Shown: in pieces, positions 45,050 through 54,002 of the stretch
How the letters are laid out: each line of letters starts with the position of its first letter
Position numbering within the stretch: the stretch's first letter is position 1
Assembly: GCF_026191355.1 (NCBI RefSeq)
Contig: NZ_JAPHOQ010000009.1
Location: 62,001-126,000 of the forward strand
From: Legionella sheltonii
GTDB lineage: Bacteria > Pseudomonadota > Gammaproteobacteria > Legionellales > Legionellaceae
Length of the DNA: 64,000 nucleotides
Reading direction: 5' to 3'
The notes under the pieces: generated by a model
What the model was told of the DNA's origin: nothing
What the model saw: the letters and a program-made list of their open reading frames with translations, nothing else
The model's database searches: none
Made by a program: the position numbers and the translations under genes

Positions 45050-45065
45050 TTGTATTGTAATACAA
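45050..45065 (-). promoter_or_regulatory. Candidate DinJ operator
   Basis: A perfect palindrome TTGTATT-GT-AATACAA about 37-53 nt upstream of the dinJ start. On the - strand TATACT follows it at a -10-like distance, so binding would block the promoter. Typical of antitoxin autoregulation. Confidence 0.6.
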
Positions 45066-45208
45066 AAGCAAATTATCAAGCCTATCACTAAGGTACGCCT
45101 CAGTGAAAGGAAAGAGCGGAGCAAGCTTTCTTATTTTTAGTTGCTTTAATGAAGAATTTAAAATGTGGGCTCCCTTAAATTTGCGTGCGTTAAAATCGTC
45201 CAGCCCAA

Positions 45209-45327
45209 AAGAGGTCTTGAAAGGTACATTATAAGACCTCTTCAATGTTTACAAGGGTTATCTCAGTAGCGCCTCTTGACGTCATAGTATTTAGGTCTTA
45301 AAATATCATAAATTATGGTGTTTTAAG
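45209..45327. repeat. Two inverted repeats before a tyrosine recombinase gene
   Basis: The first is perfect: AAGAGGTCTT (45209-45218) and AAGACCTCTT (45233-45242), 14 nt apart. The second is CTTAAAATATCATAA / TTATGGTGTTTTAAG (45297-45327, 13 of 15 pairs) with a 1-nt centre, ending 16 nt before the recombinase start. They could be operators or core recombination sites. No other gene is credible in 45013-45343. Confidence 0.6.
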
Positions 45328-45343
45328 CACTAACAAGGAAAAA

Positions 45344-45943
45344 ATGGCGAAAGAAGGTAAAGCACGGGTGCTCACCGAGAGTGAGTTTAAACGATTGCTC
45401 ATTATGGCCAAAGACAGTCCATTTGCGCTACGCAATGTCGCCCTCATTTATTGCTCCTTTGGATTGGGTCTGCGCGTTAAAGAAATTGCCGCCCTTAAAA
45501 TCAGTGATGTATTCGATCACCATCTTAAAGTCATGGATGAAATTAATTTATTGCGCTCAATGACCAAAGGAGAAAAACAACGTCACGTTTATGTGACGAA
45601 TAAAAAAGTGGCCGCTGCCCTACAAGACCACGTGGATGAGTTGCAAATGCAAGAAAAGGAAGCCTTTACTAAAAAAGGGTATCTTTTTAAAACCCAACGG
45701 GGTAATCGCTTTCAACCCGACGTGTTGCAAAAATGGTTTCGCAAGCTTTATGACAAAACAGGATTGGTTGGCGCCAGTTCGCATTCCGGTCGACGCACCT
45801 TCATTACGCGTTTGATTGAACAAGGAGCTGACATTAAAGCGGTGTCTCGTCTTGCGGGTCATGCCAATATTTCCACGACCTCAGAATACGTGGAAGATAA
45901 TCCAACCCGCTTAAAACGCATCGCCAGCCTTGGTTCTTTTTAA
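45344..45943 (+). CDS. Small tyrosine recombinase (XerD-like catalytic domain)
   Basis: A 199-residue protein covering the catalytic domain of tyrosine recombinases without an N-terminal arm domain. Catalytic residues visible are Arg in GLRVKEIAAL, H-x-x-R in SHSGRRTF, His in AGHAN and Tyr in TSEYVED. Such short forms occur on plasmids and islands. It is coupled to the WGR gene by TAATG. Confidence 0.9.
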   Translation: MAKEGKARVLTESEFKRLLIMAKDSPFALRNVALIYCSFGLGLRVKEIAALKISDVFDHHLKVMDEINLLRSMTKGEKQRHVYVTNKKVAAALQDHVDELQMQEKEAFTKKGYLFKTQRGNRFQPDVLQKWFRKLYDKTGLVGASSHSGRRTFITRLIEQGADIKAVSRLAGHANISTTSEYVEDNPTRLKRIASLGSF

Positions 45944-46410
45944 TGCAGACTCCATGGTTCACTGCCCTGCCTTTGCTGCATCTGATTCATTATTACCCTA
46001 TTGAAGCCTATCATGATGCCCGTTTTGAAAAAGACACCCGCTATTATGTGATTCGTTTAAGCAGGGATCTATTAGAAGACTGGATAATTACCTTAATCAA
46101 TGGTCGCATTAAATCCAAGCTCGGACAAAGCCGCACCCTAGCCTTTGCTCATTTTAACGAAGCTTTCGAGCACTTTTGTCTACTAACCAAAGTACGCCAC
46201 CAACGCGGTTATCAACTTAAAACATTTGCCTGCGATAATGCCCTGCTGTTGCACCTGTTGCCTTTCTCAGTAATTACCGAGAACGACAAGAAGTTAGCAG
46301 ATGTCGAAACGGCTAAAAATGAAAATCGGCGCACGATGCAAAGCCCTGCTTCATTGAAAATCAGCAATTCATCCCAGGTAACTTATCAGCAGATGGGCTT
46401 TTCTTTTTAA
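45943..46410 (+). CDS. WGR-domain protein
   Basis: A 155-residue protein with a WGR-like segment at about residues 28-95 (YYVIRLSRDLLEDW, NGRIKSKLGQSRTLAF, then KVRHQRGYQLK). WGR domains bind nucleic acids. Its ATG overlaps the stop of the recombinase (TAATG), which suggests both are made together. Confidence 0.8.
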   Translation: MQTPWFTALPLLHLIHYYPIEAYHDARFEKDTRYYVIRLSRDLLEDWIITLINGRIKSKLGQSRTLAFAHFNEAFEHFCLLTKVRHQRGYQLKTFACDNALLLHLLPFSVITENDKKLADVETAKNENRRTMQSPASLKISNSSQVTYQQMGFSF

Positions 46411-47103
46411 TCACAACAATCAGGTTATGTCTGCAAATAAGACTCTATTTCTTAGCCCATAATCTTTCCTAAAAGAACAATATATAGGCACGGCCCTGTT
46501 TAATGCTTATTTAAAGTGATTTTAGCAACGATTGATTTCTGACAAACTTTATCATTAATCAGTTGTTAATAATCGAATACAAGAAGAATTTAAAGGTCGA
46601 TTTTTTATTATTGTAACGATAAAATTAAAATTGGGAGTTACTCTGTAAATGCATCAAGACCCAATATTATTTTTTGATATGATATTTTCACAAGTTCAGA
46701 GCTAGGGTTCTAGACGTAAATACCCAAACTTTCGATCAATTATTTTCGATAGTCGCGCTATCTTGTGAAAGATTCCAGGACTTCCAAGTCTCTGAAATCA
46801 ACTCGCCAATGCGCGAAGCTAAAAGGACGTGACCGTCTCCTGGCTTATGCTGAGCGCGTAAAGCCTATGCCTTAATGACTTCTTCGACTGCAGAAAGATT
46901 TACTCCGCATCCCTTCGGGGTTTCTGTGCAAATCGCAGACAATCGCGATATCCTCGCCTCGGTTTTTAGCCTTCCTTGGCGAGCAGTAGCGGAATCGTTA
47001 TGTCAGGCGTTCGTACTCATTATGAGTTCTTAGGGTGCAATGGAATGATCAGCCGACAGATAAATCAATGAAGGTTTATTTTTCTCAGCAATCAGGCCAA
47101 GTT
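46411..47103. other. Gene-free region of 693 nt
   Basis: No credible gene. The left half is A+T-rich. The right half (about 46800-47030) has clearly higher G+C and includes open - strand stretches of up to 45 codons without a recognised product. It could be the remnant of a gene or element. A distant inverted repeat TTCACAAG/CTTGTGAA spans about 46688-46770. Confidence 0.5.
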
Positions 47104-47844
47104 TTACATATATTGACCGCCATTGATATCCAGATTAGCGCCAGTAATGAACCCAGATTCAGGAGAAGCCAAGAAAGCCACGGCATTGGAAATTTCTTGC
47201 GGCTTGCCCAAGCGCCCTACAGGAATGTGCGCAATAATTGACTTTAGTACATCTTCTCTCATCGCAGAAAGCATAGGGGTTTCTACATAGCCTGGAGAGA
47301 TGGTATTCACCGTGATTCCTTTGCTTGCCACCTCTTGGGCTAAGCTTTTGCTAAAACCGAACAAAGCAGCTTTGGTAGCGGCATAATTGCACTGACCAAA
47401 TTGCCCCTTACGACCATTGACGGAAGAGATGCTAATAATTCGCCCATAGCCTCGATACAGCATGGAGGGTAATACATTACGCGTCATATTAAATACACTG
47501 GTCAAATTGGCATCAATAACCTGTTGCCATTGCAGGGAAGTCATTTTCTTTAAAGTGGTATCGCAGGTAATCCCTGCATTATTGACCAAAACATCAATCC
47601 GTCCATATCGCTCCATCAATAAATCAGTGAGCTTTTCACAATCAGCAAATTGGGTCGTATCACCATAGAGGATATCCACATCATAACCTGCTTCTCTTTG
47701 ACTGTCTTGCCATCGTTTTGCCTCGTCATGTTTACCACCCTTAAAATAACATGCGATGACTTGGTATTCAGCCGCAAGACGTTGGCATATTGCAGAACCT
47801 ATCCCACCTGTACCTCCTGTTACCACTGCTGTCATTCGTTCCAT
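47104..47844 (-). CDS. phbB: Acetoacetyl-CoA reductase (PhbB-like SDR)
   Basis: A 246-residue short-chain dehydrogenase that should reduce acetoacetyl-CoA to 3-hydroxybutyryl-CoA for PHB. Features are the NADP-binding GGTGGIG near residues 10-16, NNAG near 89, catalytic Ser in SISSVNG, and Y-x3-K in YAATKAA near 152-156. AAGGAG precedes the ATG at 47844. Confidence 0.85.
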   Translation of the reverse strand: MERMTAVVTGGTGGIGSAICQRLAAEYQVIACYFKGGKHDEAKRWQDSQREAGYDVDILYGDTTQFADCEKLTDLLMERYGRIDVLVNNAGITCDTTLKKMTSLQWQQVIDANLTSVFNMTRNVLPSMLYRGYGRIISISSVNGRKGQFGQCNYAATKAALFGFSKSLAQEVASKGITVNTISPGYVETPMLSAMREDVLKSIIAHIPVGRLGKPQEISNAVAFLASPESGFITGANLDINGGQYM

Positions 47845-47896
47845 AAACGACTCCTTCGTTTTGAATGCTTATTAAAAGAACAAAAATAATGAGTTG

Positions 47897-48103
47897 TTAT
47901 ACAATCTCAACTTCTTCCGCCTGCAGACCTTTTGGTCCTTTACCCGCTTTAAATAGAACACTGGAGCCTTCATGAAGATTTTTAAAGCCACTGCCTTGAA
48001 TGGCACTAAAGTGAACAAAATAATCCTTACCACTACTCTCAATAAAACCAAATCCTTTGTCTTTATTAAACCATTTCACCTTTCCACGTATTTTGTCAGC
48101 CAT
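47897..48103 (-). CDS. Cold-shock domain protein
   Basis: A 68-residue CspA-type protein with RNP1 (KGFGFIE) and RNP2 (DYFVHFSAI). It binds single-stranded nucleic acid and helps translation under stress. The start is ATG 48103 ([11 protein letters not shown]). Confidence 0.92.
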   Translation of the reverse strand: MADKIRGKVKWFNKDKGFGFIESSGKDYFVHFSAIQGSGFKNLHEGSSVLFKAGKGPKGLQAEEVEIV

Positions 48104-48279
48104 AGCGATCATCCTAATGATAAAAAATAGAATTTAGTGCTTTTAATCCTAATGCACTTCTGTCCCAAAGAACACCAGGTGTTCTAGGGCTACTCTAGCT
48201 AGAGAGCCTATTTCGTAAATCTTCCTGAGTCATTGTCGTTGCCAATATCACCGACTCACAGGTTAGACAAAAGTACGAT

Positions 48280-49527
48280 TTAGCCTTGCTCCATAGCTTT
48301 TAAGCGCATTTGCGCGCTAGCATTTCCTTGCTCAGCCGCTTTTCGAAGCCACTTCATTGCCTCAGCATCATTTTTCGGAACACCTACCCCATCATGATAT
48401 ACGGCAGCAAGGGCAAACTGTGCTTCGGGAAAACCCTGTTCCGCTGCCCTACGAAAATACTGAACTGCTTTCGAATCATCTTGAACAACACCTTTGCCGG
48501 TGATGTATTTAACCCCAAGATTGTACTGAGCAGTGGCATCCCCTTGTTCCGCTGCTTTCTCAAACCACTTAACCGCCTCAATGTCACTTTGTTGAATGCC
48601 TCTTCCAGTAGACAACATAATCGCAAGGCTGAGTTGGGCTAAAGCATTTCCTTGTTCCGCCGCTTTACCAAACCATGTTACTGCTTCTGCATCATTTTGT
48701 TCAATCCCCAAGCCTTCTGCATACCGGGTACCTAAGTTGAATTGAGCTAGGGCTAATCCTTGCCGCGCTGCTTTATCAAGCCATTGGGTTGCTTCCATGT
48801 CATTTCGCACCACCCCTTTGCCATTCGCATACATGAGACCCAGATGAAGTTGAGCCATCTTCTCCCCTTGTTCTGCTGCCTTACGAAACCATGCAAAGGC
48901 TTCCGTGTCACTCTGTTGCACTCCTTTTCCATCAGAATACAGTGCTGCAAGATTAAGTTGAGCGAAAGGGTCTCCTTGAAGAGCTGCTTTGTGAAACCAC
49001 TTAAAAGCCTCGGTATAACTCTGCTTTATTCCCTTACCTGTTCCATACATGAGACCAAGATTGCGTTGTGCCATCGGCAATCCTTGTTCCGCTGCTTTAC
49101 GAAACCATTTCACGGCATCGCTTTCATTTTTTGCGACCCCTTTGCCGGTAGCATACATCACCCCAAGATTGAGCTGAGCGATGACATCCCCTTGTTCTGC
49201 CGCTTTACGAAAATAGTGAGCGGCTTCACGATCACTTTGCAGAACTCCCTTACCGAATGCGTACATAATGCCAAGGTTACGTTGGGCCACGGGTAATCCC
49301 TGTTCGGCAGCTTGACGAAATCGCTTCACGGCTTCAACATCATTTTGCGGCACCTCATGGCCTAGGGCATAGGCTACGCCTTGATCATTCAAAAGAGAAA
49401 AGGGTTCATTGAGAGCTCGGTTCTCGACAACAGGATGTTGCAATTCACTCATTGTCTCTGCATAAGTGTTTACATGGATAATAAACGTCATTAAAAATAA
49501 AATTGAATAAAAAGAATGTGTTCGCAT
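48280..49527 (-). CDS. Sel1-repeat secreted or periplasmic protein
   Basis: A 415-residue protein with a signal peptide (to about residue 23) followed by roughly ten Sel1-like repeats of 36 residues (pattern GxGVxxxxxEAxxWFxKAAEQGxAxAQ). These form an alpha-solenoid for protein binding. Legionella uses such proteins (LpnE, EnhC families) in host interaction, but the target here is unknown. Confidence 0.88.
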   Translation of the reverse strand: MRTHSFYSILFLMTFIIHVNTYAETMSELQHPVVENRALNEPFSLLNDQGVAYALGHEVPQNDVEAVKRFRQAAEQGLPVAQRNLGIMYAFGKGVLQSDREAAHYFRKAAEQGDVIAQLNLGVMYATGKGVAKNESDAVKWFRKAAEQGLPMAQRNLGLMYGTGKGIKQSYTEAFKWFHKAALQGDPFAQLNLAALYSDGKGVQQSDTEAFAWFRKAAEQGEKMAQLHLGLMYANGKGVVRNDMEATQWLDKAARQGLALAQFNLGTRYAEGLGIEQNDAEAVTWFGKAAEQGNALAQLSLAIMLSTGRGIQQSDIEAVKWFEKAAEQGDATAQYNLGVKYITGKGVVQDDSKAVQYFRRAAEQGFPEAQFALAAVYHDGVGVPKNDAEAMKWLRKAAEQGNASAQMRLKAMEQG

Positions 49528-49616
49528 TGCATCTTAGTCCTTATCATGAAGGATATAGCATACATCAAGTGGAGAAGAATTACTCTAAAATAGACCGCAG
49601 AATTTTATAGAAACGC

Positions 49617-50084
49617 TTAATTGTTTTCTATAATAACGGGCTTTTCATAAACAGAATGATTCATGATATTCAATTGTTTTATAGTAGATATTATTGAAGA
49701 AGGACAGCGATAGGCACTTCCTTGAATGGAATGGATGCTGATGTCTGTCTGTCGATTCGGACTCAATGTGTAGTATCGTTTAATCAAGGTTTGATGTTTT
49801 TCAAACACAACAACATTGGCATTTAATTTTTCCCCTTCGTTTTTAAGAAAATTGACATCATCTTTTTTGAGATTTTTTTCTAATCCCCATGAAAATTGAA
49901 GCTTTAAGCCATGGATGTCCTTACCTGATATTTTGCCAAGGAACTTACACCCTTCTGAAATTTGCGTGTTTTGACCATAAACAAGAGTAATGTTTTGCGC
50001 ATTGGGTTCTAGCGGTCTTGGCATGCAACCAACTAGAATACTCATTGCAAAAACAATCATTGAAAAAAGAGTTTGATTCATCAT
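49617..50084 (-). CDS. DUF4156-like lipoprotein
   Basis: A 155-residue lipoprotein (lipobox VGC near residues 18-20). The core has CKFLGKISGKD and NFLKNEGEKLNANVVVFEKHQT segments, resembling the lipoprotein at 57424. Probably outer membrane; function unknown. It is the last gene of the operon downstream of fabI. Confidence 0.75.
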   Translation of the reverse strand: MMNQTLFSMIVFAMSILVGCMPRPLEPNAQNITLVYGQNTQISEGCKFLGKISGKDIHGLKLQFSWGLEKNLKKDDVNFLKNEGEKLNANVVVFEKHQTLIKRYYTLSPNRQTDISIHSIQGSAYRCPSSIISTIKQLNIMNHSVYEKPVIIENN

Positions 50085-50090
50085 AATCCT

Positions 50091-50978
50091 TTATAAAGTC
50101 CAACCCACATTCGCCACAAGTACATAAGAATTTCTTGTTTGATTCCCATATAAATTTTGGGTAACAGGAAGCCCAACACCGAATTGAGCAATCACTTTTT
50201 TTGAAGAAGCCCATAACGAAGGCGTCACATAGACTACATTTCCCCCTGAATTAAAATCGATGACTCCATTGATTCTATTTCGCTGTGCATATTGTCCATC
50301 CCCTTCAACCATCCAGGCAAACATCCATTTCTTGATATTGATAATATTTCTTCCGAAACCAGCTTGATAAAGAAATTGATTTCCAAATTTTGTGTCATTA
50401 CGCCTTGTGGTTAATACGACCCCAGGTGAGGTAAATGCGAACCAATCGACATACATACGAGAGAGTGTACTGCCGATAAAAAAACTCGGAGACCCAAAAC
50501 CCGTTGGCGGTTGCTTTTGCGCAGAGCCCGTAGGGAGCGTAATATTCATCACCAAGGTTGCTTGCTCTACAAAAGAAGACGTTTTTTTGGTATAAAAAGC
50601 ATCTTCAAGTTGCAAAAAGGCGTCTTCAAATCCTGAAGATTTTTTTCCATTCTGCACATAGCCCGCGGCCATCGGTGCATTAATAAAAATCGATAAATCA
50701 TCAGTAATGCCATACAAAATACCCGGCATCACATCGACAAAATGTTTGTCTACTCCAGCAAAATCATCGGCAAATAGAAAGAATTGAGTCTCATTTTTTG
50801 CAATAATATTTTCACCAAAGCTCACTAAGGGGCCGGGTTGTTGCGAAAGTGGTAATGCAAAGTTCCCAATCTTTGGCGGTTCGGCATCAGAATGTATTGC
50901 TTTTTGAGCTGGATGCGCACTGGCTCCATAAAGGAATGAAGCAAAAAGTAAAGCCATGGTGAAAACCCATAATTTCAT
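50091..50978 (-). CDS. Outer-membrane beta-barrel protein
   Basis: A 295-residue exported protein with signal peptide (to about residue 21). It has alternating beta-strand patterns and a C-terminal aromatic residue pair (NVGWTL). It resembles outer-membrane channels of the MetA-pathway type. It overlaps the upstream methyltransferase-like gene by 4 nt. Confidence 0.7.
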   Translation of the reverse strand: MKLWVFTMALLFASFLYGASAHPAQKAIHSDAEPPKIGNFALPLSQQPGPLVSFGENIIAKNETQFFLFADDFAGVDKHFVDVMPGILYGITDDLSIFINAPMAAGYVQNGKKSSGFEDAFLQLEDAFYTKKTSSFVEQATLVMNITLPTGSAQKQPPTGFGSPSFFIGSTLSRMYVDWFAFTSPGVVLTTRRNDTKFGNQFLYQAGFGRNIINIKKWMFAWMVEGDGQYAQRNRINGVIDFNSGGNVVYVTPSLWASSKKVIAQFGVGLPVTQNLYGNQTRNSYVLVANVGWTL

Positions 50979-51628
50979 GCACTCATCCTACGCGAAGTCC
51001 ATAGCTTGGGAATAAATGCAGGCGTTTTCTCTACATAACGTTTATATTCTTCCCCAAATTCCTTAGAAGTCTCGTCTTCTTCTTGATGAGCCAGTTTTAC
51101 ATACATCGTGACCAGGATGGGAAACATGATTAAGGTGAGAATCGTTGGCCATTGCAACAAAAAACCCACCATGATGAGAATAAAACCATCGTATTGCGGA
51201 TGGCGAATTTGGGCATAAAGTCCTGTTGTGGCAAGTTGATGGTTTTTTTGTGCGCGATACAGGGTACCCCAAGCCGAAGCAATCATCCATAGACCACCCA
51301 GGATGAACACAAAACTTAAAAGATGGAATACATCAAAATGGGGGTCCCCTTTCAAGCCCAAAAGAGTATGGAGTAAATGACCGCTGTCATGACCGTATAA
51401 ATTAATTCCGGGATAATGTCGAGTTAGCCATCCTGACAGTAAATAAATGGTTAAAGGAAAGCCGTACATTTCCGTAAAATAGGCCACCACAAAGGCGGAA
51501 AAAGTCCCAAATGTGCGCCAATCTCGCCCTGTCTTAAATTGGGTAAAGCTGTAAGCAAACAGAATGAAGATGACCGAATTGACTATGACTAATAACCAGA
51601 AACCATAAGCATAAGAAGTATGTTCCAT
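50975..51628 (-). CDS. Isoprenylcysteine-methyltransferase-like membrane protein
   Basis: A 217-residue membrane protein with about five helices. It has the ICMT/PEMT-type motif GLYAQIRHPQYDGFIL near residues 135-150 and a C-terminal EEYKRYVEKTPAFIP. It may methylate a lipid or membrane substrate. It overlaps the OMP gene by 4 nt. Confidence 0.8.
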   Translation of the reverse strand: MEHTSYAYGFWLLVIVNSVIFILFAYSFTQFKTGRDWRTFGTFSAFVVAYFTEMYGFPLTIYLLSGWLTRHYPGINLYGHDSGHLLHTLLGLKGDPHFDVFHLLSFVFILGGLWMIASAWGTLYRAQKNHQLATTGLYAQIRHPQYDGFILIMVGFLLQWPTILTLIMFPILVTMYVKLAHQEEDETSKEFGEEYKRYVEKTPAFIPKLWTSRRMSA

Positions 51629-51634
51629 TTGCGT

Positions 51635-51928
51635 TTAATCCTTGTTTTCAGAAGAATGACTCTCTTCATTTTCAGTTTTATGATGATGACTGTCTTCATG
51701 CCCACCATGTCCTTTATGCATGAACAGATGCATCAGCGGGCAGAGTAAGATGAGCAGCAAAAAAGGTGAAGCACCCAAAAAACTGGCGATGTGCGCCCCA
51801 TGCTCAGCAATGAGATAATAGCCGATGATGACAATGATTATGAGTGCAATAACGCCAGGAAGAGTGCGCCAAAAATGCCTTCCTTCAGGCGGCTTTTGCT
51901 GTGAGTGTTGCTGATGTTCTGATGACAT
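51635..51928 (-). CDS. DUF2933 membrane protein
   Basis: A 97-residue protein with two membrane helices (around residues 25-45 and 52-68), a CPLMHLFMHKGHGGH motif and a His-rich acidic tail. The tail suggests metal binding. It starts 18 nt after fabI. Confidence 0.85.
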   Translation of the reverse strand: MSSEHQQHSQQKPPEGRHFWRTLPGVIALIIIVIIGYYLIAEHGAHIASFLGASPFLLLILLCPLMHLFMHKGHGGHEDSHHHKTENEESHSSENKD

Positions 51929-52389
51929 GATTCATTTCCTTTTAAATTAATCCCGAATATTATAACCGCCATCCACATAGAGTACCTGACCGGTAATGTA
52001 TCTGGCTTGCTTGGATACGAGAAATGCAGTCGCATCACCAATTGCCTCGATGGGCACCAACTGATGCAAAGGAGCTTCTTGGGCTGCTTTTTCCATCAAC
52101 TCGTCAAAATCCGCCAATCCTGATGCAGCGCGCGTGTTGATGGGGCCTGGAGAAATGGCATTGACTCGAATCTTTTTACTGCCCAGTTCCATGGCGAGGT
52201 AGCGCACTGTGGTCTCTAGGGCTGCTTTAACAGGACCCATTAAATTATAGTTTTTTACCACTTTCTCTGCCCCATAATAACTCATGGTTATCAGGCTTCC
52301 CCCGTTTTTCATCAGGGGTTCAGCAGCCTTTGCCAAGCGGATGAATGAATGACACGAAACATCCATCGCCATACTAAAGCCCTCGCGAG

Positions 52390-53685
52390 CTGAAAGATCC
52401 CCACGAAATTACCAAACACGGTTAAGCTCCTGTTCTATAATCTCTTGTAAGGTTCTAGGGTCAGGGGCTAAGGAACAGAGCTGATTATGCTCAATCATAA
52501 GCTTACCCAGGGTAAAATAAGAGAATATTTTCTTATCTTTGACCGTATTGGCTTGGAAGTATTGTTGTTTATTTTGACTATGTGCAATTACTCCAATAAC
52601 CCAATAAGTAATTTGCACAATAGCAGCAAGAAGCATTTTTACTCCCCATCTATCTACTGAATGAGTACGCACATAACGTCCTGCTAGTCCGAATTGATGA
52701 CTTTTAACATCTCTAAACGATTCTTCTATTTGCATTCTTTTAAAATAGAGATTGATAATATCAGTAGGCCCTACATCCAATGGTAAATTAGTAGCCAAAA
52801 TCCATGGCTCTTTATTAGCTTGACTATAACTTCCATTAGACAGTGTCGAGGTGGTTTTTCCTCGTGATGTCTTTACCTTTCTTCCCTTAGGCTTACGATA
52901 GGTTGTAACCACCCTACAAGGTCTTGTATGCTCTTTGGTTAATAGAGCATGCTCATAATGTGTCGTTTTAGATTTAATATCAGGGATTAGTTCTTTAATG
53001 AGTTTCCATCCCAGTTCTTCGGATAATTGTACCGATTTAACTCCTCTTACACGACTTAGCCAATACCAGCCCAGCGCTTCTATTTCTTTAAACCATTCTT
53101 CATAAAAACCGGCATCCATGATTACGATTACTCGACGATTTTTGGGCAAACAAAGACTCAACTCTTTTAAAAAGTCCTTAGCTCGTCCTTTTGTTTCGGT
53201 ATCTCTATACACTTCTCGATAAAGAGGAAGACTTCTACCTTTTAACGCTATTTCTGCACTGAGCATTTGAATTTCTCGGTCGTCTTTTAAGCAGCAAATA
53301 TCTACAATCAAAGGTAAGGTTGTATCTTGCGAGATGTAAGTAAAAACAAAGCTTGATAACCCTTGATAAATGGAAAAAAGTTCATTATGCAGTGCCTTAT
53401 TGCCTTCCAGCCTATCAACTTTCTTTATCTTATTTTTTAATTTTGCATCTCCAGGCAAGTTCCTCCCTAATTCACTTAATGAAAGGTTTTGGCTATGTCT
53501 TAAGCCTGATGCTACATCCATTACTGCATTCAATCGTGATATATGAATTTCAGGACATGATTCTGTAAGCGAATTATAAAGATAGGTTTCTACAGCTAAC
53601 ATTTTAATTTCCATGAGTCTTAATGACGCTCATTTGATCATGAGACGCTCTTTATTTCAACTCATAATTCGTGGGGATAGATCAG
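52390..53685 (-). mobile_element. IS4-family element, copy C (1,296 bp)
   Basis: Identical ends to copies A and B. The target duplication CTCGCGAG (52382-52389, 53686-53693) is a perfect palindrome. It inserted in fabI. Confidence 0.95.
52409..53614 (-). CDS. IS4-family transposase, copy C
   Basis: A 401-residue transposase identical to copies A and B, in the same orientation as copy A. Confidence 0.95.
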   Translation of the reverse strand: MEIKMLAVETYLYNSLTESCPEIHISRLNAVMDVASGLRHSQNLSLSELGRNLPGDAKLKNKIKKVDRLEGNKALHNELFSIYQGLSSFVFTYISQDTTLPLIVDICCLKDDREIQMLSAEIALKGRSLPLYREVYRDTETKGRAKDFLKELSLCLPKNRRVIVIMDAGFYEEWFKEIEALGWYWLSRVRGVKSVQLSEELGWKLIKELIPDIKSKTTHYEHALLTKEHTRPCRVVTTYRKPKGRKVKTSRGKTTSTLSNGSYSQANKEPWILATNLPLDVGPTDIINLYFKRMQIEESFRDVKSHQFGLAGRYVRTHSVDRWGVKMLLAAIVQITYWVIGVIAHSQNKQQYFQANTVKDKKIFSYFTLGKLMIEHNQLCSLAPDPRTLQEIIEQELNRVW

Positions 53686-54002
53686 CTCGCGAGAGCAATC
53701 CACAACCCGACCGTGCAAATCCGCTTTCGGTGCGAACGCAATCGCATGAATCATAAAATCCAGTTGCCCCCAATGGGTTTTAATCCGCTGAAATAAGGCA
53801 TCCAATTGAGAGTCATCGGTAACATCCAGCGGCATGAAAATGGGGCAAGAAAGGCCATCAACCAAGGGCTGTACATACCGTTTTGTTTTTTCATTCTGAT
53901 AGGTGATAGCCAATTCTGCCCCTGCCTCATGCAAGACCTGAGCACATCCCCAAGCAATGGAATGTTCGTTCGCTACACCCACAATCAGTCCTTTTAAATG
54001 AG

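Noticed and set aside
45009..45245. 78-codon - strand frame upstream of dinJ as a gene
   Set aside because: It covers the dinJ operator and promoter and a 10-bp inverted repeat, has no ribosome site, and has no protein-like pattern.
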